Positions 33,239-45,429 of a DNA stretch of 64,000 nucleotides are shown here, piece after piece. Below the pieces are notes generated by a model. The model worked only from the letters and a program-made list of their open reading frames with translations, had not been told where the DNA came from and searched no databases. The stretch is taken from assembly GCA_039881145.1 (NCBI GenBank), contig JAYKKI010000032.1, positions 15,069,501-15,133,500 of the forward strand, read 5' to 3'. How positions within the stretch are numbered: position 1 is the first letter of the stretch; each line of letters begins with the position of its first letter. The position numbers were made by a program, and so were the translations under genes. The stretch is from Druceiella hillmani. Lineage: Eukaryota > Arthropoda > Insecta > Lepidoptera > Hepialidae.

Positions 33239-36200
33239 TAAACTATTAATTTATTCATTTTGATAAGAAAATATGTCATATTTTCTTTTCGCTGTTTATA
33301 CTTAACATCATGGTAAATTTATTACATGTCCAAAAGTATTACTTTAGTTCCTTTTTTTCAAAACCATAACTCATTTTAAGTTATGAATGTTCCCATAAAA
33401 AATGTACGGTAGTAAAAGCAATTTTTTCTCCATAATTCTCTCATTCTTCCCACTCTAATAAAGTTTTTTTATTATTTTATCATCAATGACTATTCCATTT
33501 TAGCATCCTCGTTTTACTTTTTACATATAGTGATTCAAAAAATTCCATTTACCTTATCCATTTATTTTTTTACGTTATGTTCTTAACATAATTATATTAC
33601 ATAAATAATAATGCTAAATTTAATCCATATCGAGAATTGTAACAAAAATATCCTAAAAATTAATAAAATAGATATGAACGTAATGCTAATTAAGTGTACT
33701 ATCAGAAAAGAATAAATTCTCACCACGCGACCGTTCCCCCTGCACGTCGTACTTGCATATAAAAATGTAAGCAGCATTTGGTTAACTGTAATATCATTAG
33801 TCACTTCAAATAACTGCAATATACTTGACATATATTAATTCCTTGTATTTATCTATTTGTCAATTTGACATCTAATCTTTCTCGTGAACAATGTTTAAAA
33901 AAAGTTAAGTGGTTAAAAAACCGATGTCTGTATCGAAAATTGTCGATGCAAGTTGGCCAAAATAAATGTATTTGAAAATTCTGATCCTAGAATTTTTCAA
34001 ATCCACGATTAAGAAATTAGAAGGAGAAGAAAAATATTGCACATCGTTTTGAAACTTGATATGTCCAAAACGGAGCTTGAAAATAAAAAAAGGCAAATGA
34101 AAGCTCCATATAATTTTAAAAGACTCTTAATAAGGAGCATGATTTTTCTTGCTTCAAATATGCGTGAGGAGGTATTTTAAAAAAATACTAGCTTTCATAA
34201 AAAAATTGCCATCAAAAGACAAAATGTTACATATTATATGAGATCTCATATTTCTCTCCGAAATATAAAGAATCTACTTGGATTAATTTAATCGAGATCG
34301 GTCCAAAATTGCAGAACATGCGATGCTGTAAAAAACAGACAGATTTCACGAAATGAACCGTAAAAGAAGTTTGTTTAAATATCAAAAGTACCGTAAAGTT
34401 GTATTATTTTAAAATTGTATTATATATGGTGATCATGATAAAAAGATAATCATTATCACACGAATTCATTTATCTTATTTCGTTTATCTGAAGTATATAT
34501 TACTATTTACCCATTATCTCGTTTGCTTTGTCATATTTCTAATTATTCTTTTCCTCTTGTACATGATGATCATTATCTCGAGTCATTCGATGACGTACAG
34601 TTCAAAATGTTTAATACTTAGAAGCGTAGCGCAGTTCGACGAATCGGAATTTACATATACGACTGACTGTTCCATTTGCAAGATATTGTTCTTACGTTTA
34701 CCCTTATTGCCAACTTCGTCATCGACGGTTCTGAGAGTGACCATTAATATTTAAGTTGAACTTAGCAACAGTATTTTTATAAGCAATCATATTAAATTCA
34801 ATTATATTTCATAGTGGGAATTACCGTAGCAATTGGAAATCTAAATATATGTATTCTCCGAAATTATTTGTAATAAATATTAACCCATGCACTTGCCATG
34901 AAAAGTAGTTTATCTATATAGAGCTACCTTTGGTCTTGCCTTTGTGGTTCATCCACCTCCGACCCTGAATTAAAGTCCTTCTTTAACAGTCTCCAGATAA
35001 AACAATACACTTTAGATGACCTTCCCTTGCTCTCGTCCGTTGATTGATCTTACTACTCATTGAAGTCCAGACCACAATTTTCGGTAAGGTTGCTCAATGT
35101 AACAAGTACTACAGCGGCAAAATGAGAGTGGTATTTGAGATGCAATGGTTATTGGTTAAGGGTCACTTGATTCTTATGCAAAGAGGAAGGGCATATATTA
35201 AAGGAGATCCAGACCGAAATGGTAGAAAAGGGCTAAGAAGAAGAAGATTACAGATTTTAGTTTAGAATAAAACATTAAAAACAAAAAGATCAAAATCGCC
35301 AAACCAAAAATGTATACTGGAAACTTGAATTGGTTTCATTAATATATTCGTTCGGAAATTCTTCTCCATAAGGCTGATATAATTTTTTTATATAACCTAT
35401 ATTTTCAACTATATGTGACAATTTACATATATATATATATAATGATGGGAATATAGAGACTTGCAGCTTTCTATACCGAGTATTAAGAAAGGAAAAATTC
35501 GGTCTTTCGTTTAATAAGATTTTTTGAAGTACATTACAATGCGTATCTTGGTCATTATTTTGGGATTAGATATAACGATGTAGATAGAATTTGTAAATAC
35601 TATTCAGGTTAGAATTTGTAATCGCAAAAAAATATGAAACATATATTTTTAAATTTTTAAATGTTGAAATATAACGAAATCCCAATATTTTTGGGACCTT
35701 GACAATAGAAGTTTTACCTACATATGCTTGCAACAATAAGTTTATTTTATACATTATTTACGAAAATGACTGGTCCATATATGACTTAACACCATTTGTA
35801 AATAAATCCGATAAGCAGGGGCGGTTGTCTACTACATTACATGATCCTTTACCAAGGGCGCAATTTGCAGAATCCGCGTACAAAGTTCAATATTTTTTAT
35901 TTTATCTACGAATATTGGTAATTCTAAGTAGTAATTCAGGTTTGTAACAAGAAAGATGCAGCACCCATGCATTTATTACATATATAGATCGAAGGTAAAG
36001 TTCATACGTTGCTATTATTGTAGGTAATTCTCAAATTCACTGTTCACAGAATAAATTTAAGGGAATTAATCAGACCTGATCAGTCATTATTCATACTTTT
36101 AATATTTATGCAATGAAGTAAATTTTCACTAAGGCTCGTGGTATCATTTTCACTAATTTCCACTTATCTTCATGTTCCACATATTGTAGGGCATATTTTA

Positions 36201-36307
36201 GTCACATTATATCTTAAATGCCTATATAGCTCCCGCAATAATGGATCAAAAATAACGATCATGGAATATTATCACAGTGGTTAATTTTTTGCTATTCGAA
36301 ATCGAAA
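33239..36307. other. AT-rich spacer, no gene recognised
   Basis: Minus frames at 33592-33831 and 33905-34096, and plus frames at 34557-34754, 35044-35265 and 35699-35947, lack motifs or partner exons. Around 34280-34350 a phrase (TTTAATCGAGATCGGTCCAAAATTG then AACAGACAGATTTCACG) resembles tails of dispersed insect repeats but cannot be assigned. A short (TA)n run is at 35428-35442. Confidence 0.4.
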
Positions 36308-36314
36308 ATATATA

Positions 36315-36405
<91 letters not shown>
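36308..36405. repeat. (TA)n microsatellite
   Basis: About 98 bases of TA/AT dinucleotide with a phase slip near 36362. Confidence 0.95.
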
Positions 36406-36406
<1 letters not shown>

Positions 36407-37502
36407 CATATATAGAGGGTTAACATTCATATTTTGTGCCGAACATTTTCCAAGGTTACTGGTTTCATTTTATAAGTTTATCGAACACAACAATTGCTAA
36501 AATTTTATATAATAATATAATTTATAATTTTATCACCATAATATTCCGTACAAAATTTAAAAGTACGAAAAGCGAGTTAAAAGTATGAAAAATTTCTATG
36601 ATCTATCATTTTAAAGGGGAAAAGAAACAGTTTTTTTATGTTCCTAATAAAGGATAAAGATGCTGATTTACGGATACGGATGCTGATTTTACAACGTCCA
36701 CACCTGCGGAAGCGGATGCGAACTTCAGATATCTTAGAATACAAGATGTAAATTATCACTATTATTCAGAAATAAATACTAAATAACTACAAAATTATGA
36801 ATATTTTCGCTAGTCAATAAGTATATTTTAATAAGTTTTATACAAAACGCTCTGGGATATTCATACCAACTTATTAACTAACAGAGCCGAGTGAGCGCGA
36901 AATACGATCGATTCCCGAAAATTTTATGTCATGCACATTCGTATCCGCAAACTCCACAGCTATCGATGTGGATGTGCGTGCAGATGAAGATATTCAAACT
37001 AACTATTTGTACTATTTGTAACTATTTGTACAAAAGCATATAATATCCTTAATTTTAACTGCCAAATTAACGTAAAGGACATGAGAAAAATATAATGATC
37101 CCTTTGGAATTTTTGAAATTAGTAGATTAATAACTTATAATCAAATGAAATTATTTTTGGTGTTGTTAAATGATTAAACATTACAACGAAGTTGTAACTT
37201 TAGATATTTTTTTAGTATCTTGGATATATCTGGTTTTTCAATAAGGCAAGATTTTGGTGTTATTTGTTTAAAATGACAAATAAATAACATCACATATTAT
37301 AATATTTAATTTTTATATTTTCGAACAAATAAAATGATTTTCGTACATGACCTAATACACGCTTATTGCTTCTCGGCTGCCTTGACCCTCTGAAACCTAT
37401 GTTGAATTTATTAGCCTTCAAGACCAATATTAAATTTTGCTCGTTTGTTTTGATCTCATCTTACAGTACTATTAATTCATTTAAATAAATTAATAACATT
37501 AA
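36406..37502. other. Spacer; possible 3' UTR at right
   Basis: TTTATT at 37407-37412 (AATAAA on the minus strand) could be the poly(A) signal of the minus-strand exon model, about 90 bases after its stop. Near 36660-36720 there are GGATACGGATGCTGATTT and GGAAGCGGATGCGAAC phrases of unknown meaning. No gene of its own. Confidence 0.4.
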
Positions 37503-37766
37503 TTAAGCGGCACCTATAGATATAGCAAGCTGAACCATACGTCCAGTGCCGTCGGAGCACCTGACACGTGAAGGTAGCGCACGACGCACCGCCGATACCT
37601 CAACTGCTGACGGCCGTCCCACTTCACTCATCAGTCGAGACAGCGCCGCGTCAGGAATCTTATTTGAGGGATTCCACTTATAGGTGACTGAACTTGGAGA
37701 CAATAGAGTGTGCTGATCTAATTTATGCTGAATCGACTTTAATTGTCGATCAAATGTTTGTAGTTA
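37503..37766 (-). CDS. Probable terminal coding exon of an unknown host gene
   Basis: The minus frame is open from about 37772 to a TAA at 37503-37505. The 3' portion is GC-rich and protein-like: VTYKWNPSNKIPDAALSRLM, SEVGRPSAVEVSAVRRALPS, RVRCSDGTGRMVQLAISIGA, then A and stop. The real exon may begin at about 37686 (minus-strand acceptor CTCTATTGTCTCCAAG). In that case it joins in frame with the 44-base exon at 38062-38105, since that exon ends in phase 2 (AA) and this acceptor supplies the third base. AATAAA on the minus strand lies about 90 bases downstream (37407-37412). There is no signal peptide or transmembrane segment in this part. The family is not recognised. The coding call rests on composition, length and splice consistency. 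Confidence 0.45.
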
Positions 37767-38061
37767 AATAATTAAATTTATGTGTAACAGTATCTGAACA
37801 AGAACACGTAAATAATTTTAGTTTAACTAAAATTAAGCAACGTCTACTGCGATATAGTTAATGTATTTAATAAGTTTCAATTTTTTTCGTATAAGAAATT
37901 AGTTAAAGGGAGGTAGTCAGCAATTTAAGTTAGACAAGACAAATTCAGTTGCTGCGAAATATCATTATTTAACTGTTGAATAATTACATTTTATTAACAA
38001 ATCTTCACAAAGCATTTTTTAAAACATAATAATATTGATGTCTTCGAAAATATAATCTTAC

Positions 38062-38105
38062 TTAAAAGATTGAAATACTTCCCTCTTTGACGGTCTGTGC
38101 AAAAC
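38062..38105 (-). CDS. Possible 44-bp internal exon upstream of the 37.5-kb exon
   Basis: On the minus strand a textbook acceptor (AATTGTTTTTGCAG) precedes GTTTTGCACAGACCGTCAAA, and the segment ends before a strong donor GTAAGA (plus 38056-38061). In the frame compatible with the terminal exon it reads VLHRPSKREVFQSF. A second frame is also open, and it would join the next exon by an alternative acceptor one step downstream (TTCAG). The intron would be about 375 bases. No further upstream exon is proposed with confidence; a minus frame at 38820-38935 ending in a GTACTT donor-like site is possible but AT-rich. Confidence 0.35.
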
Positions 38106-39324
38106 CTGCAAAAACAATTATATTAAATAAAATGCTAAAATATTTAATTATAATCTTAAAATAATATAATAATAACTATAACATTAAAGTGGACATTTAT
38201 TAATTAAATATCAATTAATAGGAAAATATTTAATACTACAGAAGTTTTCACAGTGTCTCTTTTCAGAAAATATTTATACTACGAGTAGCTTATTCTTGAA
38301 CCGTTCTTTAAAGTAAAATACTTTTAATTAATTCAAGCAATAAGAATGCAATTATACTTTTTCACAGTAAGCTCTATTGTTTTCTAATTTTCTTTTAAAG
38401 ATTAATTTGAAATATTTTGTCAAGCAACAGGAAGATCTATGGACCATTGCAGTCATTAATATATTGTTGTGTATTTAATTAATAAATTTGTAATTACACG
38501 TACGCCAAACTTAAGAAAGACTTTAATTTATTAGCTTCGAATACTTTGCGTTCATCACTGTTAACGTTTTATACATTCATTTGATCGACTAAAAATGCGA
38601 ATTTAATATTATTTTTAGCACGAGATTAAAATGTAAACTGCTGATATGAATAGGCCGTGGGACAATTAGAGTATTGAGTTTTGCCAAATTTTTAGTAAAC
38701 CAAAGCGATGCATCTTCATTGTTGTAATAAAGAAACATGTGTTTTGTTTTTATTTATAAGGATTTCGCGATAGTCCCTTGTGAAGAAATTGTATTATATT
38801 GAGATAATATTTCTTTCTAGGTAAGTACCTGACGTTTTCTGATCTTTTCCAAACTTCCACTCCCCAGATTCTCACAGAAACTCCAATTTGTTGGAAGTTG
38901 CTTGAAAATTGCAGAAGCCCATAAAGAACATACATAAATACAATGTTCTTTATATAGAATATAAAGATTCTGCATAATGAAAAACGCCTTGAAATGCTAA
39001 TGGGATTACCATCAACTAGAATTTGTTTAAACGTTATCTTTGTATTTTTTTATTTTAATCTTAGTGTAGGTTTTCACTTTAATTTAACCGTCTGTAATAT
39101 GTTTGCAGACGAATCTTATATAAAGACAGAAATTCTATGCAATAATTCAGTATTACAACTCACTTGTCGATATTATAATTAAAATTGTTACTACGTGATT
39201 CATAAACCATCGTAGTATATATTCTGATCCTTTTCCTTTTTAGCATTACTAATTGATATTTTAGGTAGTAATTACCTTTTTGCAGTAGGAACTTTAATAG
39301 ACGTCACTTGTTAATACATATCTT
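38106..39324. other. AT-rich spacer or intron
   Basis: If the two-exon model on the minus strand is right, this is upstream intron sequence. The plus frame at 38994-39182 and the minus frame at 38750-38935 have no recognised motif. Confidence 0.4.
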
Positions 39325-39875
39325 AAAATTGTTAAATTGTAATTTGTATTTTGAAAATGAGAGGTATCAATTGAAAGAAAATTCTTTGAGATAGATAGCG
39401 TATAAATATAGGGTACCAATTGAGACAGAATTGTTGTAACTATAAGGATTCCAAAGTCATTTTATTTATTTCTATACATTGATGAACATTTCCTCAAATA
39501 TTTTTATTGTAGTCTGTAAAACTAATTTGAAAATAACATCTTTAAATCCATCACAATTAATAATATTAGACTGTAGATTTAGAACAGAAGTTATAGATCC
39601 TAATTATAATTTGTGTTTTGACCTTAAAATTGTTAAATTATAATTTGTGTTTTGAAAATGTGAGGTATCAATTGAAAGAGAATCCATTAAGATAGATATC
39701 TTCTAACTATAGGGTGCCAATTGAGACAAAATTGTTGTAACTATAAGGATTCCAAAGTATATTAATGAATATTTCCACAAACATTTTAGTGAAGTCTGTA
39801 AAACTAGTTTGAATGTACATCTTTAAATCCATCAGGATTAATAATATTAGACTGTAAATTGTAGATTCTTCAAAC
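39325..39875. repeat. About 300-bp tandem duplication
   Basis: TTGTTAAATTGTAATTTGTA (39329) and TTGTTAAATTATAATTTGTG (39628) start two copies. They share GAGGTATCAATTGAAAGA, CCAATTGAGACA, ATTGTTGTAACTATAAGGAT, TAGTCTGTAAAACTA, CATCTTTAAATCCATCA and TAATAATATTAGACTGTA. The first copy has extra bases around 39460-39480. Noncoding. Confidence 0.9.
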
Positions 39876-40039
39876 CTATAAACCACTCTTTAAATTGTTG
39901 TCTCAAAACTATCAGTATGCATAACATCAATACTATTGACTACATATCCGTAACAGAAATAGTAGCTCCAACAAACTTGTGCTATGATGTGGGAGTCTTT
40001 AAAACAATAAGTATGAGTAACAAAATTGTTACTAATACG

Positions 40040-41667
40040 ACCGTTTCTAAAAAAAATCACTGTCGAAAATTCATTTTGATTTTAGTGAAAAAAATTATAT
40101 TTTTTTAAGGAAACACGCTTCAGTCGTATGAAAAAAATCACCTATGTCAGTAATAGAGGCCTTCTTTGTCCGTCCACTTTACAGTTTCTACTATTTTAGA
40201 ATATATGTGCAAGAAGTTTACAAGTACATGTTTCAGATAGAAATCTTAATTAATGTGTGCCAAAAATGTATTTCAAAAATAAAGATTATTGTAAATTTAG
40301 TTATAACATTTCACAGAGTTGTGAAAAGTCGTCGTTAAAAACTATTTACTTTCAGAAGTAAAGAGGGAGATTTAGAAACTTCTACATACTTTTTCGGTAT
40401 TTTTAAAAATCTGACCAAGATTGATATATTGCAAGATTTGTCTTTTAGAAAACGTTTAATAATTGAAAAGTCTATCTCCAATCTCATCATCATTATGTTT
40501 CTGTCACAATCATTTCAAAATATATGAAGTTGTCCTTGGTAATAGGATCAATGGAGTTTCATTTTTCGTTACTGAGTTTAGAAAACTGAAATAAAACTGA
40601 AAGTTTATGTATTCGTTTTAACATAGCTTAGTGAAACGTAAAATAGGTAAATATATGCAAGACATCAATCAACATAACCCGAGACACAACGATACACCCA
40701 GTCCTTTGTGACCCCGCTAATGAACATACATGCTGAACAAATTTCGAACGATCCACACGAATAAAATGACGAATACTCTTGACAACACGTCAGTCGACCG
40801 CGCTCGTTCGCCCGTACGTAGCGTGATATTTGCGATCGTTCGAGATAAAAATTTGATTGAGAACGCTAGGCGCAAGTATTTACTAAATGCAAGAGCGTCT
40901 GTCATACCGGATTCGTCTCCCGTCGGGGTTATAGGTGGCGCTGGTAATGGGACGTGGGTCGTGACGTCGCTGGCGCGTATCGCGCGGTTCATCTGTGGTT
41001 GACCATGTTTTGTAATGTTCGGTACGAACGGCCGATCGACCTGTGACATGCAAGACTACACCAGTATGGCTATCTAACTCTGTTGGGTTGCTTCTTTGAA
41101 TTCTTTTATATTTCTTGTCATTTCATCTTTTATTAGGTCACTTTTGAAATAATATCAGTGACAAGTTTAGCGTCATACATTTTATAAATCTCAAAAATTT
41201 GGAAGCAAAAATTAAATTCCTTTGATCCTATTATCTAGGACAAGTTCATATATTTTGAAATTTTTGTGACAGAAACATAATGATGATGAGATTGGAGATA
41301 GACTTCTCAATTAATAAAAGTTTCAATATCAATATCAATCTTTATCAGATTTTAAAAAATACCGAAAAAGTGTGTAGAAATTTCCAAATCTCCATCTTTA
41401 GTTCTGAAAGTAAATAGTTTTTAACAACGACTTTTCACAATTCTGTGAAATTTTATAACTTCGTATACAATCATCTTCATTACTGAATACTTGCAAAATT
41501 TTATGCACATAAATTCTAAAATAGTAGAAACTGTTAAGTTGCAACCAGTGGACGGACAAAGAAGGCCTCTATTATTTACATAGGTGATTCTTTGCATAAA
41601 ACTGAATACGACTGAAATATGTTTCTGTAAAAAAATTTAATTTTTTCCGCTAAAATTTCAGAAACGA
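40040..41667. mobile_element. 1.6-kb foldback element with about 500-bp inverted arms
   Basis: The left arm 40040-40570 and the right arm 41200-41667 are inverse copies. Matching landmarks, outer to inner, are CGTTTCT, TTCAGTCGTAT, AATCACCTATGT, AATAGAGGCCTTCTTTGTCC then GTCCACT, CAGTTTCTACTATTTTAGAA, GTGAAAAGTCGTCGTTAAAA then ACTATTTACTTTCAGAA, TTTTTCGGTATTTTTAAAAA, AAGTCTATCTCCAATCTCAT and TTTCTGTCACAA. Each arm carries its own small indels (the left arm has an extra stretch near 40215-40300). The core (40571-41199) is unique and contains a CpG-rich block. No target-site duplication was identified. The arms carry only AT-driven frames. Alternative reading: an old inverted duplication rather than a transposon. 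Confidence 0.85.
40700..41050. other. CpG-rich core of the foldback element, open on both strands
   Basis: This block is far GC-richer than anything nearby. Plus frame 40730-41002 (90 codons) reads in part RSVIFAIVRDKNLIENARRK, then YLLNARASVIPDSSPVGVIG, then GAGNGTWVVTSLARIARFIC. Minus frame 40717-41049 (110 codons) reads in part MNRAIRASDVTTHVPLPAPP, then ITPTGDESGMTDALAFSKYL. Which, if either, was coding is undecided. Composition suggests captured host exon, foreign or regulatory DNA. I do not recognise the protein on either strand. Confidence 0.35.
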
Positions 41668-41838
41668 TTAAACATTTTCAGATAATTCCTTAATATTATC
41701 TACTCAGTTTGAGTCAATGAATATGAAGACATTTTTGTTATAGGTACCTCTATAAATAAGTAAGTGGATATAACAAAGTGTCAAAAGATACGCCTGGTGC
41801 AAAAAATGATTGTCATACTTATTTATTAATATTCGCGC

Positions 41839-41995
41839 ATTCGCGGTAAAGTTGCGAATCTGCAAAATATTAATTTTGCAGGAAATTTTTCAAACTAAAA
41901 CTCTTTTTTTTTCGTTCGTAAATATTCTCTGTAAAATTTTATCTATTTTTTCTTATTATTTTTCTATTTCGCAGATTAGCAACTTGCCGTGAATA
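41839..41995. mobile_element. Short MITE with 24-bp inverted ends
   Basis: Left ATTCGCGGTAAAGTTGCGAA then TCTGC, right GCAGATTAGCAACTTGCCGT then GAAT. The ends pair with a few mismatches across about 105 AT-rich bases. The frame 41810-41992 merely crosses it. Confidence 0.7.
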
Positions 41996-43332
41996 CGAAA
42001 ATATCAACATATAGTTAAACCTACCACTCTCGCTTTCTCCGATTTTCCTACATTTTTCATCCATTACATAAGCGCACCTTTCTTTCGTTTACGAACATAT
42101 TTCTCTAATTAGGCTGGAATTAATTATTCTGTTCGAAAGACATACTATTCGTAAATGTAATTTATGTCGCGTAATAAAATTATTAACGCTGGAAATAATT
42201 ACTATTACTAAACCCGCACATATGAATAAGAATACACTCTATATTTTGGAGTGTACGCACTTATTACTGTTTAAATATTAATTGCTGAAAAATATAGATA
42301 CCCAAGGGTATACTTCATTTATACTGCAGAAGTGCATACAGCCGATCTACCTATTAAACGCTTGCAATAAGTCGATTTCGCTAACGGTCATAAAAATTTG
42401 CAATTTGCAATCAATAAAAACCAGTTCGTGAGATAATTATAAGTTCGATAGTAAAATATACCTAATGTTTTTTTAAACGTTGTAAATCAAATCTCGTATC
42501 ATAAACGTTGCTTCCTCTACGCTCAGATAAGGAATTATCACAAAATACTTAAAAATTAGATGAGATATAAATATATTTTAAGTAATAGGTAGTATCGACC
42601 AATATTCCACAAAAATATGCAATGAATCCTCTTAGATATATTATCTAAAATAATGATTTTTTACTCATAACCGCACAGTCAATAGATCAACAAAGTACGC
42701 AGAAGTCTACTGAAGTTATTCCTAATTATCAATAGACTCCAATATCTCTAAAGGCATTCTAAGAGGACCATCTAAAATTATTAAGGACTTTATAATTTTC
42801 AGGATACGCATATGAGCAGATAATGCTAAAAGAAGACTAAGTTTAATTCGATCGTCCCAAATTCTGGAAAAGACCGAGTTCTTATTTAAAATATTAGCCA
42901 TGAAAAATGCCGAGCTAAAACCAACTAATTTCACGGAAAAATTAGGTAAGGAAGTAAAATTGATGAGCAAGTCGGAGCTTCAGGATTAGAGTTAATTGAA
43001 TACAACTACAGGAAATTTAAATTGCCTGCATCCAAATTTTTCTATATTTAAAGAGCTTTAGTGATAAGATGTTTAAACGAATCACATTATTCACATTTTA
43101 TCGCAATTAAAGCTAATTAGAAAGGTGGATTATTAAAGGTGTTAAATATTTAAGATAATTTCGACACGAATTGCAATGTGATATCGACAACAAATTTACA
43201 TATATAACTATTTTTATATAATTCTTTTCAAATGAACCACATGACCGATTTTTTTTCTTTTAAATACCATACGGGTACCAAATATAAAATCTTCAGGTCT
43301 CCTGGAAGTAGCCATGGGTCTTGATAAACTGT
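41996..43332. other. AT-rich spacer, nothing recognised
   Basis: The minus frame at 42722-42970 (82 codons, KLSLLLALSAHMRILKIIKS) is hydrophobic and has no family match I can name. It is not called. Confidence 0.4.
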
Positions 43333-43572
43333 TTAATGTGTCAATGAAATAGCTGGGATATTGTCTATATTCAGATATAAATATATCTGGAAATACAATG
43401 GATACAAAATTTGGCCTTGGTAGTACTTAAAAGCCTTCTTTACACTGTTCTCATTATAAACAGCAATCCTCAAAGTGTTCATTTGTGCGTTTGCAATGAC
43501 TTTCAGAGCTGAATTATTGGGGCCCCTAAATGGATTTGAAGCATTTCGACTACATGTTTCAGTGCACAGTAA
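43333..43572 (-). other. Exon-like open frame without an early ATG
   Basis: The minus frame is open for about 80 codons to TAA at 43333-43335 and reads in part SRNASNPFRGPNNSALKVIA then NAQMNTLRIAVYNENSVKKA then FKYYQGQILYPLYFQIYLYL. The middle looks protein-like rather than AT-driven. No splice acceptor was confirmed and the family is unknown. It may be a decayed retroelement or exon. Confidence 0.25.
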
Positions 43573-44973
43573 TTAAATTTTGCCAATTCTCACAGTTCAT
43601 CAGCGTGTGATAATGTATATATTTTCTTTGGAAATTATAATTCTTAGTCAAAATAGTAACGTATAATCGAACATTGAAAATTTATCACATATTAATTTAC
43701 TGATACACTTTTAGTATCAGGACTAAACAATTGAAAATCTGACGCATGGTAATCAATAAACTCAAAAGGTGCAAAGAAAATATGAGTTAAAAATTTGATA
43801 ACCTAATTCATAAAAAAAATATTAATTTTGTGAAGCTGCTCCATTAACAATCATCTGAAACCTCAATATTTGGTGACATACACGAGTAGTGAACGTTAGT
43901 CTATTGATTCTCAGAACATGACATTTAATTATATACAGCATCCATTCGTACCTCGCTCACACTGCGTCATCAGAATAAAATTAAAAACAAAAATTAACTT
44001 ACGTATATTCAACTCGTTTTTGTCGCTCGCGACCGCCGCAATCTGCGGAGCTCATCTCATTTAACTTCACCCAGAACAAAGCTTGACTGATAAAAAAATA
44101 AAAACCAACTTCACAAAAATTCTCACAGCCTTTTAAATTCAATGTCGCGATACAATCTATCTAATAACGAACACTTGTTTACAGATTTCAATTCGATTAT
44201 GCATACTCGTACACATTTTTTACGCTGTGACATCATCTTTATATTCATTATCAATCAAAGCGATGTGACAGTCTCGACCTTGATATGCCACGTAGCCAGC
44301 GGTACGTATATTACCTACGCGGCTCTCACGTCGTTACAATCTACGTGCACGTTCGTTCGTCAATCACGGGGCCGTACTGGAGAAATAATCTCGTAATGTC
44401 ACACAGTCAAATGAGTTCTCAAGGATAGCGTCCGATGTCCGCTTAATCTCTATGTCAGTATTATTAATTACGTATCTTCCAGTCCGAGTACTTACAAATA
44501 TTGGATAACGAGTCGATAATTTATGCCCGTCGAAATAAACAGCGTTGCTTTTTTGATAGGTGTTGATTTCGAGAGTCAAATTGATTGGGAAATAGTTGAT
44601 TTATCAAAATACGTGAGCGGCCTCGAGAGGCGGTGAGATGTAGAGGCGCCGCGTCTGGACATCCCGGTTTCGGCCCTGGAGAATAGATCTTCGTTATTTA
44701 TGTTGGCGAGAAAAGTTTCGATTAAATATTTAGACTTTTTATTTACATTATTTTTATGGAAAAATATATTAAGTACTTCCAAAACTGAGGGAAATACATA
44801 TTATTGCAAATGCCTGAGAAGTTATTTTTAAAAAGTTAACGAAGGAATTAAGCAAAGCTTGATAAAGAGCATTTGGGAAGATTGGGTACCAGCTACTTAT
44901 AATATTAAGTTTATAATAATATTAAGTGTCAAACGGTGACATAAATTAAAATATAAATAAAACGACAATTAAA
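43573..44973. other. Spacer with several GC-richer patches
   Basis: GC-richer blocks at about 44020-44060, 44270-44390 and 44610-44690 (GTAGAGGCGCCGCGTCTGGA) interrupt AT-rich DNA. Frames there (44142-44396 +, 44364-44579 -, 44576-44782 -) overlap on both strands without motifs. They could be conserved noncoding DNA or small exons; there is no support for either. Confidence 0.35.
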
Positions 44974-45356
44974 TATGACATAGCAAGAAACGTGATACAA
45001 AATCGTCCTGACTTATTTACAATTTAAAAAACGAGAAATAAAACCATACCGTCCTAATTATATTCGAAAAATGGATATTTAAAATATGATGTTGGAGTAT
45101 AAAAATGTCTGATTGAAAATAGTTAAGAAGTTTATTTACATGATTTTAGCAACCATACTATACTTTTCATACCAAACGTCAAATAATAAATTAATAAATA
45201 TATATTAACTACATTTACATATGATATTACAAGAAATGAGATATGAAATCCTCCCATCTTAATTACATATAGTTAGAGCCCATTTCTCTATTTGAGATAT
45301 GATATTAGCGTGAAAGAAAGTCTGATTTAAAATAGTAAAGAAGTTTATTGAAATTG
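44974..45356. repeat. Diverged tandem duplication, about 245-bp unit
   Basis: ATATGACATAGCAAGAAACG.. TTAAAATATGATGTTGGAGT.. GTCTGATTGAAAATAGTTAA then GAAGTTTATT is echoed by ATATGATATTACAAGAAATG.. GAGATATGATATTAGCGTGA.. GTCTGATTTAAAATAGTAAA then GAAGTTTATT. Confidence 0.7.
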
Positions 45357-45429
45357 TTCCAACACATAATAAAATTTTCAATTACTAGATATATATATGT
45401 ATATATATATATATAAGTATGCCCTCTTG

